Assembly: GCF_003217255.1 (NCBI RefSeq) | Contig: NZ_QJTE01000002.1 | Coordinates: 744,001 to 808,000 of the forward strand | Source: Pseudoroseicyclus aestuarii | GTDB taxonomy: Bacteria; Pseudomonadota; Alphaproteobacteria; Rhodobacterales; Rhodobacteraceae | Length of the DNA stretch: 64,000 nucleotides | Reading direction: 5' to 3' | In this document: positions 1 to 8,477 of the stretch, piece by piece | How positions within the stretch are numbered: position 1 is the stretch's first letter | How the letters are laid out: each line of letters opens with the position of its first letter | Translations under genes and position numbers: made by a program | Notes under the pieces: generated by a model | Told to the model about the DNA's origin: nothing | Databases searched by the model: none | What the model saw: only the letters and a program-made list of their open reading frames with translations

Positions 1-118
1 CGGCGGTGGTGACCGGCCCGATATACTGTCTCGTCTCGATGAAAGGGCCCGGTCCCAGCGACCCGTCCTGACTTGCCTTGGCGCATCCGGCGGCGCGATC
101 CTTCTCGATCAGTGTCAC
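1..118 (-). CDS. Possible 5' end of an unidentified leftward gene (partial)
   Basis: A minus-strand frame stays open from a GTG at 116-118 to the left edge, giving about 39 codons with mostly G/C third positions. The peptide begins VTLIEKDRAAGC and ends near IETRQYIGPVTTA at the edge. An AAGAG lies 2-3 bases before the GTG, so the ribosome-binding site is weak. I do not recognise the product. If real, it would be divergent from urtA, with about 240 bases between the two starts. Another minus-strand frame with an ATG overlaps it, so the frame choice is uncertain. The call rests only on codon use and the open edge. Confidence 0.3.
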   Translation of the reverse strand, partial: MTLIEKDRAAGCAKASQDGSLGPGPFIETRQYIGPVTTA

Positions 119-358
119 ATCTCTTGCCCGATCACGCCTCATGCGTGTGTCAATAATTCCGCTTAAAACTTGTGCAGATGCTGTCATGGCGCCCGTTCGG
201 CGGTTGCGCACCGCTGACAGTCCCGGCGCCCGGTCGCAGCCTGTCATCGCTGCGTGCGCAACACGCACGCCCCCGATCCGCGCCGCCAGGCTGCTGTCCC
301 TGTCCCCGGCTGCTGCGGCCCCGGGGCCGGGATACCGCCTCTGCATCAAGGAAGCACG
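119..358. other. Intergenic region upstream of urtA
   Basis: This stretch holds no convincing gene. It must contain the urtA promoter. A lower-GC patch around 150-175 (including AATAATTCC and TTAAAACTTG) is the only part that stands out. I looked for a sigma-54 element (GG-N10-GC) because urea uptake is often nitrogen-controlled, and found only a poor match near 186-200. No riboswitch or clear operator is visible. Confidence 0.4.
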
Positions 359-1642
359 ATGACACTACGCACTCTTTCTTTGACCACTGCCCTCGTCCTT
401 GCGGGCCTTCCGGCCGCCGCGCAGGAGGCCGACTGCCCGATCAAGGTGGGCGTGCTGCATTCGCTGTCCGGTACCATGGCGATCTCGGAGACGACGCTGA
501 AGGACGCGATGCTGATGCTCATCGAGCAGCAGAACGAGGCCGGCGGGCTGCTGGGCTGCGATCTGGAGGCCGTGGTGGTCGACCCCGCCTCGGACTGGCC
601 GCGTTTCGCCGAGCTGGGCCGTCAGCTGCTGACCGAGGACGAGGTCGACGTGATGTTCGGCGCATGGACCTCTGTCAGCCGCAAATCCGTGCTGCCGGTC
701 CTCGAAGAGCTGAACGGTCTGATGTTCTACCCGGTGCAGTACGAGGGCGAGGAGAGCTCTCGCAACGTCTTCTACACCGGCGCCGCGCCGAACCAGCAGG
801 CGATCCCGGCGGTCGACTACTTCCTCGAGGAGCTGGGGATCGAGAAGTTCGCGCTGCTGGGCACCGACTACGTCTACCCGCGCACGACCAACAACATCCT
901 CGAATCCTACCTGATGGACAACGGGATCGCGGAAGAGGACATCTTCGTCAATTACACGCCCTTCGGCCAGTCGGACTGGTCGACCATCGTCTCTGACGTG
1001 ATCGAGCTGGGCTCGGACGGCAGCCTCGTGGGCGTGATCTCGACCATCAACGGCGATGCCAACGTCGGCTTCTACAAGGAGTTGGCCGCTCAGGACGTGA
1101 GCGCCGATGACATCCCCGTCGTCGCCTTCTCGGTCGGCGAGGAAGAGCTTTCGGGCCTCGATACCTCGAACCTCGTCGGGCACCTCGCGGCTTGGAACTA
1201 CTTCCAGTCCGCCGACACCCCCGAGAACGAGGAGTTCATCGCCGCTTGGCACGACTTCATCGGTGACGACAGCCGCGTGACCAACGACCCGATGGAGGCC
1301 CATTACATCGGCTTCAACATGTGGGTGAACGCGGTCGAGGAGGCCGGCACCACCGATGTCGACGCCGTGCGCGAGGCGATGTGGGGGCAGGAGTACCCGA
1401 ACCTGACCGGCGGCACGGCCGTGATGGGCACGAACCATCACCTGTCCAAGCCGGTGCTGATCGGAGAGATCCGCGAGGACGGGCAGTTCGACATCATCTC
1501 CGAGACCGATCCCGTGCCGGGCGATGCATGGACCGACTACCTGCCGGAAAGCGCGGTCCTCGAGAGCGACTGGCAAGAGCTCGAGTGCGGCATGTACGAC
1601 ACCGAGACCGAGACCTGCGTCCAGATCACCTCGAACTACTAG
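359..1642 (+). CDS. urtA: Urea ABC transporter, periplasmic urea-binding protein UrtA
   Basis: This is the substrate-binding subunit of the Urt urea importer, 427 aa. The first 22 residues form a Sec signal peptide (MTLRTLSLTTALVLAGLPAAA, then Q), and the mature protein starts near EADCPIKVGVLHSLSGTMAI, typical of the type I branched-chain/urea periplasmic binding family. Motifs such as LMFYPVQYEGEE and TDYVYPRTTNNI are characteristic of UrtA rather than LivJ. The ATG at 359 follows an AAGGA; an upstream in-frame ATG at 254 would put a non-signal extension before the leader, so I rejected it. The gene is first of a five-gene urt operon and is 58 bases from urtB. Its presence implies urea scavenging as a nitrogen source, although no urease gene lies in the window. 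Confidence 0.95.
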   Translation: MTLRTLSLTTALVLAGLPAAAQEADCPIKVGVLHSLSGTMAISETTLKDAMLMLIEQQNEAGGLLGCDLEAVVVDPASDWPRFAELGRQLLTEDEVDVMFGAWTSVSRKSVLPVLEELNGLMFYPVQYEGEESSRNVFYTGAAPNQQAIPAVDYFLEELGIEKFALLGTDYVYPRTTNNILESYLMDNGIAEEDIFVNYTPFGQSDWSTIVSDVIELGSDGSLVGVISTINGDANVGFYKELAAQDVSADDIPVVAFSVGEEELSGLDTSNLVGHLAAWNYFQSADTPENEEFIAAWHDFIGDDSRVTNDPMEAHYIGFNMWVNAVEEAGTTDVDAVREAMWGQEYPNLTGGTAVMGTNHHLSKPVLIGEIREDGQFDIISETDPVPGDAWTDYLPESAVLESDWQELECGMYDTETETCVQITSNY

Positions 1643-1700
1643 GGCGATCCTCCCGGGGGCGCGCAATCGCGGCCCCGGACCCCTCTTGCAGGACAGACCG

Positions 1701-3632
1701 ATGCTGCGCCTTTTCTTCGCCATCCTCCTGACCGCGGTCGCCGCGCCCGCCGCGGCGCAGGAGACGCTGCAGGATATCCTTCAGAGCCATGCAGAAGAGG
1801 TGGCCGATCCGGGCCGCCGCAGCGTGGGCGTGGTCATCGAGGACCTGCTGGAGGCGGGCGTGCCGGGCGCGCCCCTTTTCCTCGACGCTTGGCAGAACCG
1901 CGAAGTCGTGCTGAACGAAGGCGACGGGTTGTTCTACATCGCCGGCGAAGAGGAGGGCGGCATGACCGTCCTGCGTGACATCGCCGATGGCGCGGCGGTG
2001 GGCGAGGCGCCATCGGGGGCGCTGAGCGAGGTGCGGCCCAATGGCGGCGTGCGCCGGGTGATCGGCGCGGCGCTGGTGCAGTTCCGGCTGTCCGACCCCG
2101 ATGCCTCCACCCGCCGCCGGGCGCTGGAGGCCATCGCGCGGCGCCCCGATGCCGACCAGATCGAGCCGCTCGCCGCCTCGATCGAGGCGGAGGAAAGCCC
2201 GCTGATCCGGGACGAGAAGCTGCGGCTGCTGAACATCCTGACCGCCCGCTACGGCGAGACGACGGAGGAGCGCGTCGCCGCGATCGAGGCGATGGCCGGC
2301 TCCATCACGCCCGATGCGCGCGCGGCACTTTCGGATATCCTCGCGACGCGCGACCGCATCGTGCCGGCGGCGGAGGCGGAAGAGCCGGGCGCGCTGCCGC
2401 TGAGGCTGCCGCGGGACGAGGCCTATGCCCGGCTGGTGGAGGAGGGGCTTGCCCCGCCGCTGGTCACCCCCGCCGCGATCCGCGACGCGATCCTCGCCAA
2501 TGCCGAAGGCGAGACGGTCGCCGGCCTGCCGCTGGCGGCGATGGACACCGATGCCGCCCGGCGCGAGGCTTATGACCGGCTGGCCGCCGAGGGGCTGGTT
2601 GAGCCCTTCGTCACGCCCGAGCAGATAGAGGCCGCCGTGGCCGCGCATCGCTTCGAGGCCAGCTATACCGAAGGCGACCCGCAGGTCATCGAGGCCGCCC
2701 GCGCGGCGCTGGGTTCGGTCGAGACGCAGGTGGTGCTGAACCGCACCGCCGATCTCGCGCTGGACGCGCTGAGCCTCGCCTCGATCTACTTCCTTGCCGC
2801 CATTGGCCTTGCCATCACCTTCGGGGTGATGGGCGTCATCAACATGGCCCATGGCGAATTCATCATGATGGGCGCCTATACCGGCTATCTCGTGCAGCAG
2901 TTCGTGCCCGATTACACCCTGTCGCTGATCATCGCGCTGCCGCTGGCCTTCGCGGTCACCGCCGCGGCGGGAATCGCGATGGAGCGGCTGGTGATCCGGC
3001 ATCTCTATCACCGCCCGCTCGAGACGCTGCTCGCGACCTTCGGCATCTCCATCGCGCTGCAGCAGCTGGCCAAGAATATCTTCGGCACGCAGGCGCGGCC
3101 GCTGACCTCGCCGGACTGGCTGTCGGGGCAATGGGTGGTGAACGAGCTGGTCTCGATCAGCTACATCCGCATCGCGATTTTCGTCCTCGCCCTCGTCTTC
3201 CTCGGGCTGCTGCTCTTCATCCTGAACCGCACCCGGCTGGGCCTCGAGGTGCGGGCGGTGACGCAGAACCCCGGCATGGCGAGCTCCATGGGGATCGACC
3301 CGGACCGCATCAACATGCTGACCTTCGGCCTCGGCTCCGGCATCGCGGGGATCGCGGGCGTGGCCATCGGCCTTTACGCGCAGGTGACCTCCGAGATGGG
3401 GGCGAACTACATCGTGCAAAGCTTCATGACCGTGGTCGTGGGCGGGGTTGGCAATGTCTGGGGCACTCTCGCGGGGGCCGGGCTGATCGGCGTGCTGCAG
3501 AAGGTGATCGAGGGCTTCAACCCCTCGAACACGCTGGCGGCGCAGACCTACATGATCCTCTTCATCATCCTCTTCATCCAGGTCCGGCCGCGCGGCATCG
3601 TCGCGCTGCGTGGCCGCGCGGCGGAGGGTTGA
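1701..3632 (+). CDS. urtB: Urea ABC transporter permease UrtB with large N-terminal periplasmic extension
   Basis: This is a membrane permease of the urea importer, 643 aa, about twice the length of a simple LivH-type permease. Residues 1-20 are a signal peptide. Residues 21-345 are a hydrophilic, mostly helical and probably periplasmic domain. Residues from about 350 form the LivH-like membrane domain, with the family motif GVINMAHGEFIMMGAYTGY near 377. The extension carries an internal duplication: EAYARLVEEGLAPPLVTP (about 240-257) resembles EAYDRLAAEGLVEPFVTP (about 289-306). The ATG at 1701 gives a clean leader; a longer in-frame start at 1524 overlaps urtA and was rejected. The stop lies a few bases before urtC. 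Long UrtB forms are known in Proteobacteria, so the extension is not evidence of misassembly. Confidence 0.93.
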   Translation: MLRLFFAILLTAVAAPAAAQETLQDILQSHAEEVADPGRRSVGVVIEDLLEAGVPGAPLFLDAWQNREVVLNEGDGLFYIAGEEEGGMTVLRDIADGAAVGEAPSGALSEVRPNGGVRRVIGAALVQFRLSDPDASTRRRALEAIARRPDADQIEPLAASIEAEESPLIRDEKLRLLNILTARYGETTEERVAAIEAMAGSITPDARAALSDILATRDRIVPAAEAEEPGALPLRLPRDEAYARLVEEGLAPPLVTPAAIRDAILANAEGETVAGLPLAAMDTDAARREAYDRLAAEGLVEPFVTPEQIEAAVAAHRFEASYTEGDPQVIEAARAALGSVETQVVLNRTADLALDALSLASIYFLAAIGLAITFGVMGVINMAHGEFIMMGAYTGYLVQQFVPDYTLSLIIALPLAFAVTAAAGIAMERLVIRHLYHRPLETLLATFGISIALQQLAKNIFGTQARPLTSPDWLSGQWVVNELVSISYIRIAIFVLALVFLGLLLFILNRTRLGLEVRAVTQNPGMASSMGIDPDRINMLTFGLGSGIAGIAGVAIGLYAQVTSEMGANYIVQSFMTVVVGGVGNVWGTLAGAGLIGVLQKVIEGFNPSNTLAAQTYMILFIILFIQVRPRGIVALRGRAAEG

Positions 3633-3636
3633 GCGC

Positions 3637-4884
3637 ATGACCGACGCCGCCCTTCCCCTGCGGTCCGGCCGCCCGCCGGTCCGCCGCACCTCGACCATGG
3701 TCTTCCTTGTGGCGCTGGCCGCCTTCGCGGTGCTGGTGACCGTGCTGGCGGGGGCGGACATGATCTCCACCTCCTTCGTGAAGCTGCTGGGCAAGACGCT
3801 GTGCTTGGCGCTGGCGGCGGTCGCGATGGACGTGGTCTGGGGCTATACCGGCATCCTCAGCCTCGGCCACATGGCCTTCTTCGGGCTGGGGGGCTACGCC
3901 ATCGGCATGTGGCTGATGTGGGCGCGGACCGAGGCCATCGTCGCCTCCAACCTTGCTGCCAGCGCCCTGCCGCCGACGCCGGGCGAGCTGCGCGAGGGGA
4001 TCGGCGGGCAGATCTTCGGCGTGGTCGGAAGCTCCGACATCCCGCTGATCTGGAGCTTTGCCCATTCGCTGCCCCTGCAGCTGGCCATGGTGGTGCTGGT
4101 GCCGGGCCTGCTGGCGCTGGTCTTCGGCTGGCTCGCCTTTCGCAGCCGCGTCACCGGCGTCTACCTGTCGATCCTGACGCAGGCGATGACGCTGGCGCTG
4201 TCGCTGTACCTCTTTCAGAACGACACCGGCCTGCGCGGCAACAACGGCTTGTCGGGTCTGCAGAACATCCCCGGCTTTCCCGCCGCCTCGCAGGCGCAGA
4301 TCTCCATCGCCTTCTTCTGGGCCTCGGCCCTCGCGCTGGCACTGGGCTACCTGCTGTTCGCCTGGGTCGTCTCGGGCCGCATGGGCAGCGTGCTGCGGGC
4401 GGTACGCGACGACGAGGCGCGGGTGCGCTTCCTCGGCTACCACGTCGAATCGTTCAAGCTGTTCGCCTTCACCCTCACCGCCGTGGTCACCGGCATCGCC
4501 GGGGCGCTCTATTATCCGCAGGCGGGCATCATCAACCCGGGCGAGGTGGCACCCATCGCCTCGATCTACCTTGCCGTCTGGGTGGCCATCGGCGGGCGCG
4601 GGCGGCTGTATGGCGCGGCGATCGGCGCCATCGCGGTCAGCCTCGTGTCAAACTGGTTCACCTCTGGCGGGGCGCCGGATCTGGACCTCGGCGTCTACGA
4701 GATCCGCTGGACCGAATGGTGGCTGGTGCTGCTGGGCGTCAGCTTCGTGCTGGTCACGCTGCTCGCGCCCAAGGGGCTGGGCGGGCTGGTGGACCTCTGG
4801 ACCCAGCGGCGGCGCGGCCCGGCCCGCCGCGCGGCCTATGGCCCCGACACGGGCGCCAAGCGGCCCGAGGAGGGCGCGGAATGA
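3637..4884 (+). CDS. urtC: Urea ABC transporter permease UrtC
   Basis: This is the second permease (LivM-like) of the Urt importer, 415 aa, with about ten hydrophobic segments. The LivM/UrtC core is visible in DVVWGYTGILSLGHMAFFGL (near residue 66) and the cytoplasmic coupling region RAVRDDEARVRFLGYHVESF (near 252). ATG 3637 lies four bases past the urtB stop. The gene ends in an ATGA overlap with urtD, so the two are translationally coupled. With UrtB it forms the membrane channel through which UrtA delivers urea. Confidence 0.94.
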   Translation: MTDAALPLRSGRPPVRRTSTMVFLVALAAFAVLVTVLAGADMISTSFVKLLGKTLCLALAAVAMDVVWGYTGILSLGHMAFFGLGGYAIGMWLMWARTEAIVASNLAASALPPTPGELREGIGGQIFGVVGSSDIPLIWSFAHSLPLQLAMVVLVPGLLALVFGWLAFRSRVTGVYLSILTQAMTLALSLYLFQNDTGLRGNNGLSGLQNIPGFPAASQAQISIAFFWASALALALGYLLFAWVVSGRMGSVLRAVRDDEARVRFLGYHVESFKLFAFTLTAVVTGIAGALYYPQAGIINPGEVAPIASIYLAVWVAIGGRGRLYGAAIGAIAVSLVSNWFTSGGAPDLDLGVYEIRWTEWWLVLLGVSFVLVTLLAPKGLGGLVDLWTQRRRGPARRAAYGPDTGAKRPEEGAE

Positions 4885-5612
4885 CGCTTCTGGAAGTGGA
4901 CGGCATCTCGGTCAGCTTCGACGGCTTTCAGGCCATCAACGGGCTGTCCTTCGCCATCGGCGAGCCCGAGCTGCGCGCGGTGATCGGGCCCAACGGCGCG
5001 GGCAAGACGACCTTCATGGACATCGTGACCGGCAAGACCCGGCCCGACAGCGGCAGGGTCCTCTGGGGCGAGACCAATCGCAACATCCTCGGGCAAAGCG
5101 AAAGCGCCATCGCGCGGCTCGGCATCGGGCGCAAGTTCCAGAAGCCCACGGTCTTCGAGGATCAGACGGTGCGCGAGAACCTCGCCATGGCGCTGAAGGA
5201 CCGGCGCGGGCCCTTTTCGGTCCTTTTCGGCCTGCCCGCCGACGAGGGGCGGCTGCTCGATTTCGCCGAGGAGGTGGGCCTTGCGGCGCAGCTGGACCGG
5301 CTGGCCGGAGAGTTGAGCCATGGCCAGAAGCAATGGCTCGAGATCGGGATGCTGCTGGCGCAGGAGCCGCGGCTGCTGCTGGTGGACGAGCCTGCCGCCG
5401 GGATGACCCCGGCGGAGCGCGAGCATACCACCGATCTTCTCAAGCGGCTTGCCCGGCGGCATGCCGTCGTCGTCGTGGAGCATGACATGGATTTCGTTCG
5501 TCGCCTGGATTGCCGGGTCACGGTGCTGCACGAGGGGCGCGTGCTGGCCGAGGGATCGCTCGATCACGTCACGCAGAACCAGGACGTCATCGACGTCTAC
5601 CTGGGGCGCTGA
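4881..5612 (+). CDS. urtD: Urea ABC transporter ATP-binding protein UrtD
   Basis: This is an ABC ATPase of the LivG/UrtD type, 243 aa. Walker A is GPNGAGKT (residues 36-43), the signature is LSHGQ (145-149; the H in place of the usual G is normal for UrtD), Walker B is LLLVDE (165-170), and a switch His follows in VVVEHDMDFV. It drives UrtB/UrtC transport as a heterodimer with UrtE. Its start overlaps the urtC stop by four bases and its stop is one base from the urtE start, a tight operon arrangement. Confidence 0.95.
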   Translation: MTLLEVDGISVSFDGFQAINGLSFAIGEPELRAVIGPNGAGKTTFMDIVTGKTRPDSGRVLWGETNRNILGQSESAIARLGIGRKFQKPTVFEDQTVRENLAMALKDRRGPFSVLFGLPADEGRLLDFAEEVGLAAQLDRLAGELSHGQKQWLEIGMLLAQEPRLLLVDEPAAGMTPAEREHTTDLLKRLARRHAVVVVEHDMDFVRRLDCRVTVLHEGRVLAEGSLDHVTQNQDVIDVYLGR

Positions 5613-5613
5613 G

Positions 5614-6309
5614 ATGCTGGAGGTGCGCGATCTGAGCCTGCGCTACGGGCAAAGCGAGGTGCTGCATGGCGTCGACCTCGATGCCGTCGCGGGCAGCGTC
5701 ACGGCGGTGATGGGGATGAACGGGGTCGGCAAGACCTCCCTGATGAAGGCCATCGCCGGGCGCCATCCCTTCACCGGCGGACGCATCGTGCTGGAGGGGC
5801 GCGATCTGGGCCACCCGACGGCGGCCCGCGCCGCGCGTGCCGGCATCGCCTATGTCCCGCAGGGGCGCGAGATCTTTCCTCGCCTGACGGTCACCGAGAA
5901 CATCGAGAGCGGCTTTGCCTGCCTGCCGCGCGGCGGGCGCCGGGTGCCGGACCGCATCTATGACCTCTTCCCCGTGCTGGCCGAGATGCGCCACCGCCGC
6001 GGCGGCGACCTCTCGGGCGGGCAGCAGCAGCAGCTTGCCATCGCGCGGGCGCTGGTCACCCGGCCCAAGGTGCTGCTGCTGGACGAGCCGACGGAGGGCA
6101 TCCAGCCCTCGATCATCAAGGATATCGGGCGCGTCATCGCCACCCTGCGGGCCGAGGGCGAGATGGCCATCGTCCTGGTCGAGCAGTTCTTCGATTTCGC
6201 CGTCGCGGCGGCGGATCGCTTCGTGGCGCTGAAGTCCGGCGAAGTGGTTCTTCGCGAAGAGGCCGAGGGTGTCGATCGCGCGCGGCTGCTGGCCGAGATC
6301 TCGCTCTAG
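5614..6309 (+). CDS. urtE: Urea ABC transporter ATP-binding protein UrtE
   Basis: This is the second ABC ATPase (LivF/UrtE type) of the urea importer, 231 aa. Walker A is GMNGVGKT (34-41), the signature is LSGGQQQQLAIARAL, and Walker B is LLLLDEPTEGIQPSII. The GIQPSII ending after Walker B is characteristic of UrtE. It is the last gene of urtABCDE. It converges on the GntR regulator gene with only six bases between the stops and no hairpin terminator visible. Confidence 0.95.
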   Translation: MLEVRDLSLRYGQSEVLHGVDLDAVAGSVTAVMGMNGVGKTSLMKAIAGRHPFTGGRIVLEGRDLGHPTAARAARAGIAYVPQGREIFPRLTVTENIESGFACLPRGGRRVPDRIYDLFPVLAEMRHRRGGDLSGGQQQQLAIARALVTRPKVLLLDEPTEGIQPSIIKDIGRVIATLRAEGEMAIVLVEQFFDFAVAAADRFVALKSGEVVLREEAEGVDRARLLAEISL

Positions 6310-6315
6310 GCGCGC

Positions 6316-6993
6316 TCAGCCCTTGAGCATGCGCAGGCCCTGCGTGACGTCGGTGCGGACGGCGAGCCGCAGCCCCGGCTCGTCACCGGCCTTCAGCGCG
6401 GCGAGGATCAGCTTGTGATGCCAGGGCGGCTCCGTCCGGCGCAGGCGGCCGTAGAGGGCGCGCATGGTCGGACCCAACTGCAGCCAGACCGTCTCGGTCA
6501 CCGCAAGGATCGCGGGCGCCTGGGCGCGCAGGTAGAGCGCGCGGTGAAATTCAAGGTTCATGCGGATGTAGCCCGAGGCATCATGCCGCGCGATCATCTG
6601 GCTGACGCCGTGGTTGATCCCCTCCAGCCGGTCGATCAGCGCGAAATGCGCGCGGGGCAGGGCGCGGCTCGCCAGTTCCGGCTCGAGCATGGCCCGCAGG
6701 CTGGCCAGCTCCTCGATCCGGTCGTCCGAAAGCTCGGGCGTGGCGACCCGCCCCGAGGAGGAGAGCGTCAGCGCCCCCTCGGCCACCAGCCGGCGCACCG
6801 CCTCGCGCGCGGGGGTCATCGACACGCCGTAGTCGCGGCCGATGCCGCGCAGGGTCAGCGCCTCGCCCGGCAGGATCTCTCCATGCAGGATGCGAGTGCG
6901 CAGCTGGCGATAGACCCGGTCGTGGGCGGCGCCGGTGGGATCAGAGGCGCGGGCCGGAGAGATCGGGGCGACGGGCGGGGTGCTGCCGGTCAC
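6316..6993 (-). CDS. GntR-family (FCD/FadR-type) transcriptional regulator
   Basis: This encodes a 225-aa regulator. An N-terminal winged helix-turn-helix (about residues 25-90, with YRQLRTRILHGEILPGEALT and GVSMTPAREAVRRLVAEGAL) is followed by an all-helical FCD ligand-binding domain (about 95-215, with LEPELASRAL and NLEFHRALYLRA). FCD regulators usually sense small carboxylates and repress catabolic or transport genes. The start is a GTG that overlaps the TGA of the upstream metallopeptidase gene (GTGA), so the two are coupled. It converges on urtE, so control of urt is possible but not shown by the layout. Its effector cannot be read from the sequence. Confidence 0.88.
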   Translation of the reverse strand: MTGSTPPVAPISPARASDPTGAAHDRVYRQLRTRILHGEILPGEALTLRGIGRDYGVSMTPAREAVRRLVAEGALTLSSSGRVATPELSDDRIEELASLRAMLEPELASRALPRAHFALIDRLEGINHGVSQMIARHDASGYIRMNLEFHRALYLRAQAPAILAVTETVWLQLGPTMRALYGRLRRTEPPWHHKLILAALKAGDEPGLRLAVRTDVTQGLRMLKG

Positions 6994-7703
6994 GCCGAGA
7001 AATCCACCCGGTGCAGCGCCTCGCCATGCTGGCGCAGCCAGCGGCGGTGCCGGTCGTAGTCCGGTACCAGCCGCGCCACCACGGCCCAGAACTCCGGCGA
7101 ATGATCCATCCGCGCCAGATGCGCGACCTCGTGCGCGGCGACGTAATCGGCCACCGCCTCGGGCGCCATGACCAGCCGCCAGCTGAGCATGATGTCCCCC
7201 CGCGCCGTGCAGGACCCCCAGCGCGAGCGGGTGTCGCGCAGCGTTACGCGGCCATGCGGCAGCCCCAGCGCCCCGGCATGGTGCGCCACCATCGGCACCA
7301 GCATGTCGCGCGCCTGCGTCTTGAGGAAGGCCATGGCGCGGGCGCCGGCCCGCGCGGGCTCCTCCGGCAGGAGCAGGTGGTCCCCCTCGAGTGCCGCGCG
7401 GCGGACCGGGGCAGGGGCGAGGGTCAGCGTGCCGCCGCGATAGGGCAGGGTGCCGCCCAGCCGCACCGCCTGCACCGGCGGCACCGCCTCGAGGTGCCCG
7501 CGCAGCCATGCCTCGCGCTCGGCCAGGAAGGCCAGGGCCTGCGCCCGGCGCGCCCGCGGCGGCAGCGTCAGGGTGACCCGCCCGTCGCGCCGGGCCACGC
7601 GCAGCGAGATGCGGCTGGCCCGGGCAGAGCGGCGCAGCGTGACGTGAATCGGCGGCGGGCCGGGCAGCACGTGCTCTTCCATCTCGGTGGCTGGCTTGCG
7701 CAT
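6990..7703 (-). CDS. YgjP/DUF45 (M48-type) zinc metallopeptidase
   Basis: This 237-aa protein belongs to the YgjP/DUF45 metal-dependent hydrolase family. The zinc motif is HEVAH in AAHEVAHLARMDHSPEFW, with the third ligand expected shortly downstream. The family hallmark TRSRWGSC lies before it. There is no signal peptide, so it is probably cytoplasmic. The fold resembles WLM/SprT proteases; the physiological substrate in bacteria is unknown. Its stop overlaps the GTG start of the GntR gene. Confidence 0.88.
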   Translation of the reverse strand: MRKPATEMEEHVLPGPPPIHVTLRRSARASRISLRVARRDGRVTLTLPPRARRAQALAFLAEREAWLRGHLEAVPPVQAVRLGGTLPYRGGTLTLAPAPVRRAALEGDHLLLPEEPARAGARAMAFLKTQARDMLVPMVAHHAGALGLPHGRVTLRDTRSRWGSCTARGDIMLSWRLVMAPEAVADYVAAHEVAHLARMDHSPEFWAVVARLVPDYDRHRRWLRQHGEALHRVDFSA

Positions 7704-7913
7704 CGGCCCGTTCTGCCCCCGTCCTGCCCCTGGTCCGGCCCTTCGGCCTTTGACTCTTCCCCCGGCTTATGGCAGGGGACCGCGATCCGCCGCAAGAGCG
7801 GCCGCCCGCGGCCCGCTTCGGCGCCGCATTTTGCCGCCGCCGCACGGCCCTGCCGCAGGGCCACTGCGGCGCGGCCGCACCGGGACTTGAACGAGCTTTC
7901 TGGAAGGACTGTC

Positions 7914-8243
7914 ATGCCCAAGGAAGAATGGGGAACCAAGCGTGTCTGCCCGACGACCGGCAAGCGCTTCTACGACCTCAACAACAATCCGATCATCAGC
8001 CCCTACACCGGGGAGACGGTGACCTACGACCAGGGCAAGAACCGCACCATGGTCGCCGATGCCGAGGATTCGCAGACCAAGAAGATGCGCGCCTCGAAGG
8101 AGGATGACGAGGAACTGCTGCTGGACGACGACGACGAGGACGAGGATGTCGATCTCGGCGACGAGGTCCTCGACGACGACGAGGACGGCGACGACGTCTC
8201 GATCGACGATTTGCCCGACGTGAAGTCCGAGGACGAGGACTGA
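7914..8243 (+). CDS. FYDLN acid-rich protein (TIGR02300 family)
   Basis: A 109-aa protein. The N-terminus carries WGTKRVCPTTGKRFYDLNNN (residues 6-25), the signature of the alphaproteobacterial FYDLN-acid family. The two-thirds after residue 60 are mostly Asp and Glu (runs such as LLLDDDDEDEDVDLGDE). The CPTTGKRFYD segment resembles half of a small zinc ribbon, but only one Cys is present. The function is unknown; such acidic tails often bind basic partners such as nucleoid or ribosomal proteins. ATG 7914 follows a GGAAGGA. A much longer frame that runs in from 7011 is a shadow of the antisense metallopeptidase gene. The gene ends in a strong terminator and is followed by tRNA-Ala. Confidence 0.9.
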   Translation: MPKEEWGTKRVCPTTGKRFYDLNNNPIISPYTGETVTYDQGKNRTMVADAEDSQTKKMRASKEDDEELLLDDDDEDEDVDLGDEVLDDDEDGDDVSIDDLPDVKSEDED

Positions 8244-8271
8244 GCCGCGGCAGACCGCCGGCATCTGGAAC

Positions 8272-8296
8272 GGGGCGCCTTCGGGCGCCCTTTTTC
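8272..8296 (+). terminator. Rho-independent terminator after the FYDLN gene
   Basis: A 7-bp perfect stem GGGCGCC / GGCGCCC closes on a TTCG tetraloop (8280-8283) and is followed directly by TTTTT. It lies about 30 bases after the stop and separates the gene from tRNA-Ala. Confidence 0.9.
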
Positions 8297-8358
8297 GTTG
8301 GGCGGGGCCTGATGCCTGCCTCACGCTCCGTCACCCGGCGCAGATCGGTTTTTTACGC

Positions 8359-8386
8359 TTGATCTCCCCCGGCGCTCTCTCTAGGA
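8359..8386 (+). promoter_or_regulatory. Candidate sigma-70 promoter of tRNA-Ala
   Basis: TTGATC (8359-8364) and CTAGGA (8381-8386) are separated by 16 bases and lie 15 bases before the mature tRNA. This resembles CTTGAC/CTA-type stable-RNA promoters of alphaproteobacteria. The match is inferred by eye. Confidence 0.35.
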
Positions 8387-8401
8387 ACCCGCATCACGGA
8401 T

Positions 8402-8477
<76 letters not shown>

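Noticed and set aside
182-205. A sigma-54 promoter upstream of urtA
   Set aside because: Only the GG-N10-GC spacing can be matched; the -12 element reads CGGC instead of TTGC.
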